From assembly GCA_012934845.2 (NCBI GenBank), contig WNNJ02002367.1, positions 37,828 to 101,827 of the forward strand: a stretch of 64,000 nucleotides of DNA, in the 5' to 3' direction. A program made the translations under genes and the position numbers. This DNA is from Pomphorhynchus laevis. Its lineage: Eukaryota > Acanthocephala > Palaeacanthocephala > Echinorhynchida > Pomphorhynchidae. Below are positions 1 through 13,400 of this stretch, one piece after another (position 1 is the stretch's first letter; each line of letters starts with the position of its first letter). The notes beneath the pieces were generated by a model. The model was not told the DNA's origin. It did no database searches and worked only from the letters and a program-made list of their open reading frames with translations.

Positions 1-494
1 ATGTGCTTATTTATGTGCTTATTTTTGAGTGACACAATTTATTTATAAGAATTTTTGTCATTCAAAACTTAATACAAAAACGTATTCAAGACATTAAAGA
101 AAATTTATATTTAGCAAATGTAAAGTGGATGAAGAAATTGTGCTTTTCTTATGATGCAAATTGTGTTTGTTTGTCAGCTAGCGAAAGGCAAAAATAGATT
201 TATATTTTATTGATCCTAGTCCAAAATAAAAATGTATAATTTAATAATAAAAAATAACTGTGAATTAATATAATTAATTTATAATAAAAGGTATAACTGA
301 AATTTAATTAGAAAAAAAAATTATATTTTCCTGTTTTGTTCCGAAAGTATATTAAACATTATATTAATTAAATATAATTATATTAATAATATACTAATTA
401 TATAAACATGCTATTAATTATTTTTTATTACAATTACTTCATAATATCGACTCATACAATTTTAATGGCAGAATTTCATTTCTGCAATTTTCTT
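1..494. other. AT-rich catulin intron DNA, no gene seen
   Basis: Very AT-rich sequence with short direct and inverted AT runs (TTAATTA-type). It lies downstream of catulin exon 6 and is presumably the following intron. I see no conserved coding block on either strand. Confidence 0.6.
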
Positions 495-970
495 TAAACC
501 TCGCTATAATATACCTTCCACCTCTTTCTTTGTTGAATTCCCAACAAAGAAATTTACACTCACACACTTCACTCAACCACATCTTTACTCTTGTACTTGG
601 TGATTTTAAAATCCGTTTGGATCGTCCTTCCCATCCTTATACAATAAAACTAATCACCTATTTCAATGATTGCAATTACTCCATAATACCGAGTCATGCA
701 ATTCATATTCTTGGTGGAACTCTCGAATTCATTGATTTACCTTCTAATCATGATCTGACTTATTCTATTTCCATTTATAATCCCGGATTTTATGATCACT
801 TTCTACTGTTGTTATGCCTAAATCCGGGTGCTCAACCATCTTCTAATATAGCGTTCTCATCCCGTTCATGGAACAAATTACAATCCGATGATCTTATTTA
901 CGCTATATCTCGTTCCTCCCTGACTTTTACGCTGAGTTCGCACCTTATTAATATAATGTTCCGAACTTAA
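495..970 (+). pseudogene. LINE endonuclease (EEP) fragment
   Basis: The forward frame contains LGDFKIRLDRPS, followed by FFNDCNYSIIPSHA-like sequence, then GGTLEFIDLPS and YDHFLL. These correspond to the GDFN, T/LDLI and SDH blocks of the exonuclease-endonuclease-phosphatase domain of LINE ORF2. The SDH box reads YDH and GDFN reads GDFK, so it is probably dead. It lacks the domain's N-terminus and any RT. The GD-x-x-IRL-x-RP block also occurs in the minus-strand fragment at 15.9-17.2 kb, so the two are probably one family. It lies antisense in the catulin intron. Confidence 0.65.
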
Positions 971-1255
971 TCATAAAGCATATTCTTTTTACTTACTATC
1001 CAAAAGTATCACTCTTCACTCGTCCTGTTAATATAGGTGTGAAGAGTTATAACGTGTGTAGTACTTACTACCTTTTTCTATTAATATACAATATTAAAAA
1101 TGTTATATTAATATGAAAAATATATCGACATTCTTCCATGTATAAGTGAGTACAACAAAAATGATAATTTTGCATTGACAAAATTTTGGGCTGATATTTC
1201 GCTTACAAAATATACAATTGTAAAATGATTTAAAAATTTTAGTTGAAAAACTTAC

Positions 1256-1456
1256 ATTGAGTACTTTCAGCAGATCTTGCAGTGCTTGCCTAACACTATT
1301 GCAAAGATTAGCGACTTTTGTAGAGTCCTCTTCTCTTCGTTCAGATGAGTCAACAAAAAGTCCGATATCACGAATACAATCTTCAAGTAATAATTCTAAT
1401 TTCGGTCTCGTTTCATCATCAAATGTTTTAGAGTTGATCGAATTATTTACCACATC
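1256..1456 (-). CDS. CTNNAL1: catulin coding exon 6 (last in window)
   Basis: A 201-base, 67-codon phase-0 exon between TATTCAG and GTAAGT. It encodes TFDDETRPKLELLLEDCI and then VANLCNSVRQALQDLL, which matches alpha-catenin/catulin blocks (FRPSLEERLESI, NAVRQALQDLL). I could not find the next exon in positions 1-1255. Confidence 0.85.
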
Positions 1457-4400
1457 CTGAATACACGATATACATTTATTTTATGGTTTAAAAAATTAAT
1501 TTTTAATTTTTATGTCAATTGTAATAAAATCATATTTAATTTATATCAATTTATAAAATATCGAATATTATAGGATATTACTATCAAAATAATTTTTGTA
1601 TATTCAATTTTATGTATTTGATTTTATAAAGGTGCTATAAAATAGATAATAATTAAGACAATATTTTTAATTATTAATAATGAATGAAAAGGCCCTTGTT
1701 GAGGCTTTTTAATAAAAAAAACTCTCCAAAAATGTGAGACTTTATTTGAGGTTAATGTTTTAATTTTTTTTTAATATTAATAATTATTAAATTTAAATTA
1801 TAATATTTTATTTAATACTAAATATAATATATATTTAATTTTATATTTATATATATTTAAAATGATCAAATTGTTAAAATAATTTAAAATTCGAATGTAA
1901 TTTAATTTTCTAAAAATAATTTCTTTCAAATAACTAAAAGATGTAAAAATTCAAAACTTACGATAAAGTTTTGAATTTGAAATGGAATGTCTATGCAATC
2001 AGTTTTAAAAATATCCGTTAAATCATTTGATGATGTACACAGCGAGACTAGATCTCTGATATATTTCGACAGTTGGGCAGCAAATACATCTCGAATTTTT
2101 CGATGACTACTGCTAATCTAAAAAGGCAAAATGAAACCTTACAAACTAAAGTCACCAGTCATATTACCGTAGTTGATAACTTCAAAAGAGACGATTGCTG
2201 CTTAACAGAATTACGAAGTACGGCAACTTGTTCTCGTTCTACACCATTTATGAGATCCTGGTAAAAATTGCAACAATAGAATAACAACTAATGAATGAAT
2301 ACGGAAAAGCTTTGATAAGCCGAAATTAGAAATTGATAAACCATTAAATTTGATATTTTTAATTCGTGTCAGTTTCGGTAAATTGCTAACAATAAATTGA
2401 TTTTATTTATTCCTCTAATAATATTGTAATATTATGATATTATGCAATATCATCATATTGCATAATAGAGATAAAAAAATTAAAATTTCCTATGATAAAC
2501 TTATGGATAAATTGCTAAAATGAATAATAAATTGATTTTATTCATTCATCTGTAAAACAAGAAACTACGATGTACCATTTAATTTAAAGAAAGCAACCTC
2601 AATAACAAAATTAATAAAAAAATCTATAAAAGATATCTAAAAATAATAATGATAATTATTATAATAATTTATAAAGAAACCAATTTAATTATTTATTATA
2701 AAAACTTCTTCAAAAATAAAATTACATTTTTCAGAGACTAGATCCGTTATCTCCTAAATAATCCAATTTAGCAGCGATTTATACATTTTAAAAACATCTA
2801 TGCAATTTAAAAGAATTTTTTAATTGTATTCATTAAAAATTAAGTTCGATTTATAAAAAATCGAACTTTTTAATTGTATTCATCCAGTCTTTTTGAAATT
2901 TGGATGCGAGGGTACCTTTTTTGTCTGCAACTTCAACCACTTTTTCTGCGACATGTTACATTCGGAGCAAAACTCATAACGGATTGTCATCCCTTAGACG
3001 TGGGTGAGTTTTTGAAAGTTGCAGTTTCCGTTTATTGGTTAAACAATTATTTTTTTATTTTTCTGGTAACAGATAATTAACGTTTTGCTCTTCATATATA
3101 TTTTTTTAGTTTTTTTTAATCATTTAGTATATTTGATTCTGCCATTTAAGCAGAAGCAGTGGATAAAGATTGTATGGTGCACGTGATTCCAGCTTTCAGT
3201 AATCAAGTTATTCATATCATCAAAAACGAACGATATGTTGTTCAATTGAGGTGAGAAGGTATATTAAATGATAGGGATATTTTTCAGATTATTGTCTCAT
3301 TTGTAAAATATTCTTCTAATAAGATTGCTGTTATAAAAAAAGTTATTTATAAAGGTTCATACGGAATCATAATATTGCATAATAGAGATCAAAAAAATTA
3401 AAATACGTTTTGTAAAATCATTCTAAAATTTCCTTAAATGATTTTTCACCACGCTTGCAAATCATTTTTTTAAATTACCCTTATATGCCGATAAAGGAGA
3501 TTTACAAGGCCTTGAAAACAACCTCAATATAAAATTAATAAAAAATCTAGTAATTATGATATAAGTCATTTAGCCGATGCTGACATCAGTGATAGAGAGA
3601 ATATTGTCGGCAGACAAAACGTGCATTTAGCTGGTAAGATTATTATTGGCCCTTGTATTAGGCAAAAAGAAGATATATACAAGTATCCGCAATGTCTTCG
3701 CAGTCAGCAATGGGTAAAGTGGGCGGAAATGTGCAAGTGCGAAATATCAAAATGTATTTTTTGTTGGAAAAAGGTGTTCACTGATGGAAATGGCGGATAA
3801 ATACTTATTTGCTATGCGGCCTATTCATGTTCGCAATAGTCCTATGTTAGCATGTATGATCAGGCTACGTATAGTGACGATGAGCAAAATTTCAATAATT
3901 TTACATAATAATTACAATTATTAATAATTTCAATAATTTTATGATAAACTAATATAATGGCATACAGTTATGCAATATATTACATTATTTTATTATCCAA
4001 TAATTTAATCGAGTTGCTGTTAACTTGTGGTTTGCTAACTTGCGTTGTCAAACTAAAGCGATTTTCCCTATTACTACGAAACTTTATTTCATAGGTGTAC
4101 ACAGATATGTGAATATTTAGATATTAAAAAATTTTATAATTTTTATATAACCATTTTTATATTGATTTCTAATAATCATGAATGGAGTTACTAATTATTA
4201 TTTTAATAAAAATAAATAAATTTTAATTTCCTTAAGAATTAATTATTTAATTTATTTACTAATTATTATTTAATAACAAATAATAATTTATTATTAATTA
4301 ATTATTATTAGTTCTAATAAGAATTAATTAGTTTTATTCTAATTACAATAGTTCTAATTTATGGTCCTGTTTTATACTCGCGCTGACAGGTATTTATAAA

Positions 4401-7400
4401 TCTAAATTTATAATATCTGTGACAACAAACTCAAAAATTATAAAATATCAAATTTGATATTAACCATAATCTAAAATCTATTATTTGATAAGATAACGCC
4501 GTTTCAAAAATTTGTCTTCTTATGATGGTGACGGATATAATTATATATTATATAATATAATATATATTATAATATATTATAATATATTATAATATATATT
4601 ATATTATATATTATATTCAATAATATCATACATATAATATATAATGTATACAAATTGTGTTACTACAATTTGTTAGGGGATCAGTTCACACAAAAAAAAA
4701 CATTTCTACGTTTTCGATTAGCTGAAAATCGATTGTTGACGCATTGATGTTAATTATTGACACATTCTTGAATTATTACTCATAAACAAATAGAATATCG
4801 GTCAACCCGAAAATTCGTAAAGATCCCCCAAGTTCCTATCTACCACTTAACATTTCAACTTTAGATACTTCATTATATAAAATATCGAAAATAAATGATA
4901 ATTTGAATATAATTTTGAAATGGTCATTTGTGTGTTCAGAATTAGCCATTCGCTATGAATTAGCCATATGTTAATAGGCGGCTTCTCAAAACTCTTTATA
5001 ATCATTCGTGAACAATTGTATATTTTTGCATATTTTATTAATTTAAATTTATTATTTATTATATTTATTTTAATTTATTATTTTATATTTTAAATCATAT
5101 TTCAATATGATTTACAAAATAATATTTTCGTAGATTCGGTGCACAAATTGTGGTGATAGACTTTCTATTGGTTTCAGTGAGATAATCGGGACAAATGCAC
5201 TTAAGTGAGAAACATACTATTTTAGCCTTTAAATTTTAACGATTCTGAAATGAAGAAATTAAAAGCGATGGATATGCGAGTAAATCAAATTTTTAAACTC
5301 TTATACCTTCTGCCGTCGCTCCGCTAAACTGTCAACATCATTAATTTGTTTTTGTAGTTGTTGAAGCCACTCTTCGAGATTTTTTTCCTTCTTACAATGC
5401 TGTAACATTTCGACGACACCATCTCCGCTTCTTATAATACGATGTCCATCAATTAAATCTGCCAGCACAAGCAACCTCGTAACACGAAATAAAAGTTTTC
5501 GTGCGCAATCAGCAACCTGGGATCTGACTGCAGTATCGCGGGTGTTTTCTATAAACTGCTTACTAACGATCGTCATTTGATTTCCTTACAAGAAAAACAA
5601 TCAAACAAATTTCAAAAAATTAAGAATAAATAATAATTTCTACAATAATTTGAAACAGTTTGCTTAAACTTAAGATAGTTTATTTACTAATGTAAAACCG
5701 ATTTGTAACTGACTAAACGATTTAGAAAACATCGTGTTAAATGTGATGTTAAGGATCTATTTCAAATTTTACCACATATTTGACTAGTGAGTTTTAAAAA
5801 TATGACAATCTTGTATTTTTTGTTAAAGATATGTATGAAGCAATAATATCCTTGCGAGCTTGTCAAAATTTGTTGATTCATTTATATTTTCTCTGACACT
5901 GCATTGACATCATCATAATAAAATTAATATTTCAACAAAATTCTTCGATCAAACAATGTTCTGATGATAAACAAAATAGTATGAGTAATATGTACTAATC
6001 GATAATGAATATATTAACAAAACCACAAATAATATAAATATAATATTAAAAAAGTGAGAATTTTCATTTATAGCAGAAGAAAGTTTTAAATTACAAAGTA
6101 AACAAATTATTTTGTCTAAATTCAATTGACTTTATTTTCAACTTTTTATTCGCAAAATAAAAAATATTTCAACTTTTTATTCGCAAAATAATCTGATTTG
6201 TTTTCTGTAGTTTTTTCTCGAATGACTTGCAAATGATTCAAGGCATTAATTGTAAATTAACTAAGGTACTAAAAAACTAAGGTACTAATTCTAACTAAGC
6301 GTGAATAATTTCTAAAACTTAACCTTTTAATATTATATATTAAATATAATATATATAATTATAATATAATTATAAATATTATATATAATTTTTTAATCAA
6401 ATTTGAGAAATTATTTCTCATTGATTGAACAGGAGAAAGTAAAAATTTTTTTATTTATAAAAATATAATAATTTTAAAATTTAGTAATTCAATGAATTAT
6501 GAAATAAAAGAACCATCAATACTCACGATTAATAAAATACAACACAATTTTGTATTGATTGAAGTAAAAGTTTATGTAAAAACATTTAAAACTTATAGAA
6601 GTTTATAAACTTCTCAGTTTTGCATAATCAAAACTGCTTCATTTAGTAAAGGCTAAGATGCAGCAATCGGATTTCTAGACCTGTAAAAGTTCAAAACGAA
6701 CTTAAGTTTTATTGCTGATTAGTGCGAGCAGCGCGCCGTTATGTCTTTTGTAAGTGTCAACTAACATGATAAAATTGAGCCCAGGGTAAATCAAATCAGC
6801 TAATTAAATAATCAGTTAAATAAAACAATAATTATATAAAGTATCAGAACAAAGTATAAGAATTTTTTAAGTATCAATTTTGGTAAACTAACGCAGACAA
6901 ACTAAATAAATTTGCCAATGTACATATGTACATTGGACATTGTATATGCATATGTATATAATAAAATAATGATAAATAAAAAAATAACAAAAAATTATAA
7001 ACGATTATATAAAATTTATATTTATATAAAGTAAAAATTTAAAACAAAACTCAAATGTTATAATAATTTGATTTATAATTTTATAATAATTCTGATAAAT
7101 AACATACGATGTATAAACAGACGATGTTATCAGAAACAAAATTTATGTTAAACAGACGATGTTATAATAATTTGATTTATAATTTTATAATAATTCTGAT
7201 AAATAACCGACGATGTTATCAGGTTTCGGTCCTATTCCTCGAATGTTAAAATGCTAAATTAAATGATAAATAATTTAATACTTATAAGTTATATTTTATA
7301 TAATTTGTATTAAGTTAAAAGCAAAAATTGAAATTTAAAATAAAAATTAATTTTAATGAATTGACTGATAAATAACATAAAGAGGTCATCAGGAGGAGCT

Positions 7401-10400
7401 GTTGTGATATTAGGCTTGGGCCTCTATTCCTCGACCCAACATAACATCGGATCCAAACACGTGCTAATGACGTATTTCCTCTAATGAAGTTTGTTTATCT
7501 AGTATTCTAAAGTGTTTTATTCAGCCATAAAACGTTTTCGGTTTGATGCTATTTTTATAGTAACCTAGTTTAAAATATGTATCTATTAAATTATTTAAAT
7601 GATTTTGAAGAAAGCCAATATCATTACATATTGTTGCAATTCTTAAAATTTCATTATTTAATGTATTATATTTTATATTATATGGTATGCATGAATGCTC
7701 ATGCATAAATATGTTTCTTGTAAATTTGAAATATGTCATCTTTACGATATAAATTAATAGTAGTTTTAGTTAATGTTAATTTAATGTTCATATCTAGATA
7801 TACACCTTCTTTATCATTAATATCAGTTTTATGTTTTTATCAAATCATGAATGCTCATGCAAAAATATGTTTCTTGTAAATTTAAATATGTAATGTTTAC
7901 GGTATAAATTACAGGTAATTTTATATGCTTTCTTTATCATCAATATTGGTTTTATTTGTGTGTGTGGAGAAATGATATTAGCAAAATGTTTTACTATAGT
8001 AGATATGGATTCTTTGCTTGAAAAAGTTTTCACCCATTAAAAATTTTTAAATCATCAAATTTCACGAATGCGAACCATGAACATAATTAATAAAATGAAC
8101 TCAATGTAGCGAATTTTTAATTTTCGATACGTTTTAATTTTTAATTTTAAATCAAAGAAATAATATTTTTATATTTTATTATTTCTGTTGAAATCAAATA
8201 TAAGTAATAATACTTTTATATTTTTATTTATATTCAAATTGAATATAAAAGTAATAATGTTTTTATTCCTAAAACTTTGTTTAGTTTAAATATTATTTTA
8301 TTTATTTATTTATTAAAGAAATAAGAATATATTTATTGATAAATATATAAAATAAAATATTAAATATTAATTAAAAATAATACAGATAATCGTATTGCAT
8401 AGATAATATTAATGGTATATTAATCCTGTTATTTACACTCGAATCATGTATTTAACCTCATGGTCACGTAATAAAGTATCATTAAAAGAGTGACTTAATT
8501 CAGTAGCTCAATTTGTTAAATAAAAGTGACTTTAGCAAATAATTCAATTAAAATTAAACGAAAAGTCAAATCACATTTACCAACTAAACTAATGTCTTTG
8601 AGAACACTGTTAATATTATTCTGCATATCAGGATTTTCATTCATGAGTTGATGGCCAACATATTCAAAGTTTTTTATAGCCTTAGTCAACTTATCCAACA
8701 ACTTCTTGCTAGACTTGCTACGAAAACGCTGATGACATTCGTTAGGCTGATCAACTAAGCCTGCAACCTAAGCATAATAAGTATTAAAAAACGAATATTC
8801 GCAGAGTTGCTTAAAAATATGATTAAATATAAATAAATCATTAAGAAATCATTTCATAAATAATTAAGAAGTCACTAAAGTAATGGTGAATAGATCTTAA
8901 AAAAATAAGTCACAACTGCAAAAAGATTTAATTTTACAACTTGTTATGTAAACAAATTGAACTAAAATCCACAACTTATCAAAAAACTACATTAAATTCA
9001 TCTAAAATTATGGATTTATAATTATAAATATAATTATAATTATTTCGATAGCTGCTGCTAGCATAATGGAAAAACAAAATACAATTTGTTCAGTTGAACA
9101 AATTATATTTTTAATTTCACATAAAAAGTGAAATATTACTTTTTCATTTTATCGCTAGTGGTATCAATTTAACAAATTGAATCCACTAGCGATATTAAGT
9201 ATTTATTAGCATATATAAAACTATATATGAATATATAAATATATTTTATAAGTATATATATGTTATAAAAATATACAGAAGCAAATATATTTTTACTTGA
9301 AGTAATATTTAGCTATTACTAAGATATTAGTAATAGCATCCATATAGGCATCCATATAAACATTCATATTACATAAATTATAAATAATCACTAAATACTA
9401 TAGTTAATAATTAATATTAATAATTATAGATTATAATTAATGAATGAAAATATCTTTATTAATAATTATTGGAGCTGGATGAAAGAAAAGAAGAAATCTT
9501 TTGATATTTCGCTAACTTCTGTTAGCATCGGAGACGGAGCATCTGAAGATGCTAACAGAAGTTATCGAAATATCAGTAAAAATTTCTTCTTTTCTTTGAT
9601 CCAGCTTCAATAATTCTTTATCAATAATGGATCATTATCAACTATTTAAAATAAATCTTTATTATTAATTTACCAACAAGAGCAACTATCTTAGCGCTTA
9701 TTGACTGTCGGAAGCCACCCTAACAGTAATACTTACAAGATATTATCTATTACTAAGATATTACCTATAAGCATCCATATTACATATAAATTATAAATAA
9801 TCGCTAAATAATATAGTTTATAATTAATGATTGAAAATGTCTTTATTAATAATTATTGGATACATTATTATAATTAATAAACTTCATTAATAATTATGTA
9901 ATCCTTTAATTTTGTGAACCTTCACAAAAATTCCAAATTAAAATAATTTAATTTACAGTATTATCTAATAATATAATCTAATTAATATAATCTAATTAAT
10001 AATCTAATTTTATTGATAACGACTCTTCAATATCTTGTATATTAAAGTATATTAATCTTGTATATGTATAATGAATATCGGTAACAAATGCATAAAAACA
10101 ACAATTGTAGAAATTCGTGTATCACAAAAAAATCAAATATTTAAAAATGTCTGTAAATTTTCAAACAGTACATTTTACTTTTCAAAGTCTTTGACAGTTG
10201 ACTATTGCAGTATTGCGGATGATCAAATGTCAGTTTGTGTTGATTTCAAATACACATTTTTAAATTGCAATTAGTAAGAAACCTTCACCAATTGATCACC
10301 TTGAGGTCAATTGTATGTACAAAAATGATAAAAGTCAGGTTACGCTGATAGACGAATCTGTTGGACGTTTCAGATACTTGGACTTTCCAGATACTTAGAC

Positions 10401-13400
10401 TTTTCAGATATTGGACTTTTCAGATACTTGGACTTTCCAGATACTTGGATTTTTCTGATACTTAGACTTATCAGGTACTTAGACTTCGCAGAGACTGACT
10501 CACAGCTCGTTTAACTCGCCTTGAAAATCGCCAAATATTGCAAAGCATTCTGCGAAAGAAATAAAAATACTACATTGGTTTAATGGCAAAATATCGTCCC
10601 CGTAAACCGACAGTTGTTCCTTCTAAGAGAGATAATGGCATTCTTTTATCCGAGTTACACAAATTGCTGGTATTTAATCTTAAAGAAGGGTGTAGTAACC
10701 GTGGGCTTAACTATATCGGTCCTAAAAGTGAATTAATTGAGTGTCTATAATCTTTTTTGAAGCCATATGCTTACTTAAGTATGAATAACATCTCATGGTT
10801 TGCCTCATCTCAGTGCTTGCGGGATCATACCAGTAACAACATAACATAATGGTAGTGACTTTGAAATCGATAATATGCATTTCAATCGTCTTAAAATTGA
10901 ATGTAGCACTATAACTTGTAAAGTGGGAACTTTTATTGAGGTTCAAAATGCATATGTACCTTCATGATTTCATTCTATTTTTATGTGCGGTTTTTGTTAA
11001 TCCCTACATATGGTAAAGAAATCTTATGTCAATGATTTCTCTTATATGTTTGCTAGGTCCAGAAATGTACAACAACACCGATATCAAAACTACAAAGTCA
11101 CTAATCTCCTATATTTCCTAAATCAGTAGAAAAATGCAACAACTCACATGCTATTCACAGTTTCACAAACAACTGCAATTAAGGCAGTGTCTACCCACAA
11201 AAAATAAATACTATTCAGTCTTTTAAAGTACATTGTTTTAATGATAAAGATATAATTTATCAATATGTTTCCTCAACGAAACGTGAAGAAGAATTAGAGC
11301 TGCAATGTAGTCCCTTTCCAAATCACAACACACTAAATCAAATATTTCTGTCATCCGACACGAAAAGCCCGGTTCCATAAATTCCACCTCACGGGCTTTC
11401 TTTAATTCTCTTAATCGAGGATCAAATCATCCTGTTCACAAGAGTTACAATTCTTCATACTCAGATAATACTAGGAGAAGAGATTGTATAGAAACCCAAA
11501 GAGCATATTGAATTCAAACAGCAAACGTAACTTTTTTAATACAGCACGTCGTCGTTTCCTCTCGCGTAATAGATGCATCATAATTGGAAATATTCCTGAA
11601 TCATTTTAGTGTAATATCGGAGCGTATAGACAATGATATACATGCATGCACAAGCTTGCTAAAATCTATGTTCAACTATAAAGAGAGATCAATCAGATCT
11701 ACCATTGTATTTTCAGCAGTCATTCGATTAGGTAAACATGAGAGTAGGGCCCACTCCTTGTCTTATTAAGGTAATATAGGTTTTTACTAATTCAATGATA
11801 TTTAAAGACTCTGTTATAAGTTGTGGGCCTTTAGCTAATTCTGATCATTGTGGCATTCTAATGAAACCATCGAATACATTGAAGAGGCAGACTTTATCAA
11901 AAAATATTGTTTATGATAAAAGAACCTACACAATTATAACAATGAAAAGAGATATACAAAAGGCATTACCATTTACCTCACTTAACCCTAGCAATGATGC
12001 AATTACTCAAACCATTGTATCCATCTGGCAAAGAATGCCTAGAAAAAATGTTAAAATAACTTCAAGAGATCCTGTCTGGATAACTCCTCTAATAAGATTA
12101 ATTAAAGTACAGAAAGATGGAGCCTTTAGGAAAAGGGATTTATCAAAATATAAGCTTTTGTCAAATGAGTTATCTGCAAAAACCAAAACTGCTAAGGAAG
12201 AATTCCTTAAACGAAAGTTGGGTACAGGGGTGTCAAATAAATTCTAAAAAGGTGTTGCCACCATGTTACCAAAACCAAAGGCTTCTCAACTCGCATCATT
12301 AGATAAAACCTCTCTGGATAACGAATCGAATAATATAAACCGATCTGTATATTCTATCGGGCAAAACCATATGATCATCAATGACAACAGATATAATTTA
12401 GATAAGGGTTCACTTTGTTTAGACGTTTGTATGGTTAGTAAATTGGAAGTTCTGAAGGATCTTACTAATTTATCGAAGGCAAAATCTACAGGGCCTGGTT
12501 CGCCTAACCGGATTCTAATTGAAATAGCCGATATTATTGCCACCTCATTAGCTGCTGAATTCTCTCGAATATTCTACCATGGACATGTACCAAGTCTCTT
12601 AAAATGTTCAGATGCTATTTTAGTACCTAAAGATAATAAACCAATATCTAGCTTTAACTTCAGACCTATCTTCCTAATTCCTGCTTTTGCTAAGCTGCTT
12701 GAACAAGCATTTTTACGTCGTGTTAGAACTACTCCGTCTAGTTGTATAAGTAATGATCAATTGGCTTACAGAGCTAATACTCGCTGCACTGACGCCCTTG
12801 TAACCATTTATGAATATGTATTAAACGGATTAAACTCTAGACATTTTCCGATAATACAATGTATACAGGCAGATCTATCTAAAGCTTTCGATTCTATCAA
12901 TCATTCCATATTATTAAGCTTGAAAACACCAATATCGCAAAATGACAATCGCGTTTTGTCTACGAGTACCTTAGGCACCGGTTTCAACGCATAAAACATT
13001 CTAAATCATCCTCAGATTTATGTAGACCGAACGCCTTCGTTCCTCAAGGAAGTATCATCTCGCCATTCTCATTTGCTATTTTTATAAATGACTTTGCAGT
13101 CATCACGTCAACTCCAAATGCTGTAAATACGCAGATGACATTTCCATCTTGATTGTAGCAAGCAATATGAGACACTCAAATGATTCTATGAAAGCGGAAG
13201 TAAACAATCTTCTAGATTGGTGTTCAACGAACCACTTGATACTTAATCTAAGCAAATCGAAAATAATCTGGTTCTTTCTAAAAACAATTGACGCTTGCGA
13301 ATATCACAAAAAGTTTGGCCTAATTCGAGTAGAAGAACTTCGGATTTTAAGAATTACTTTCACAAGTAACCTATGCTGGGGTAACCACATGAAAAATCAA

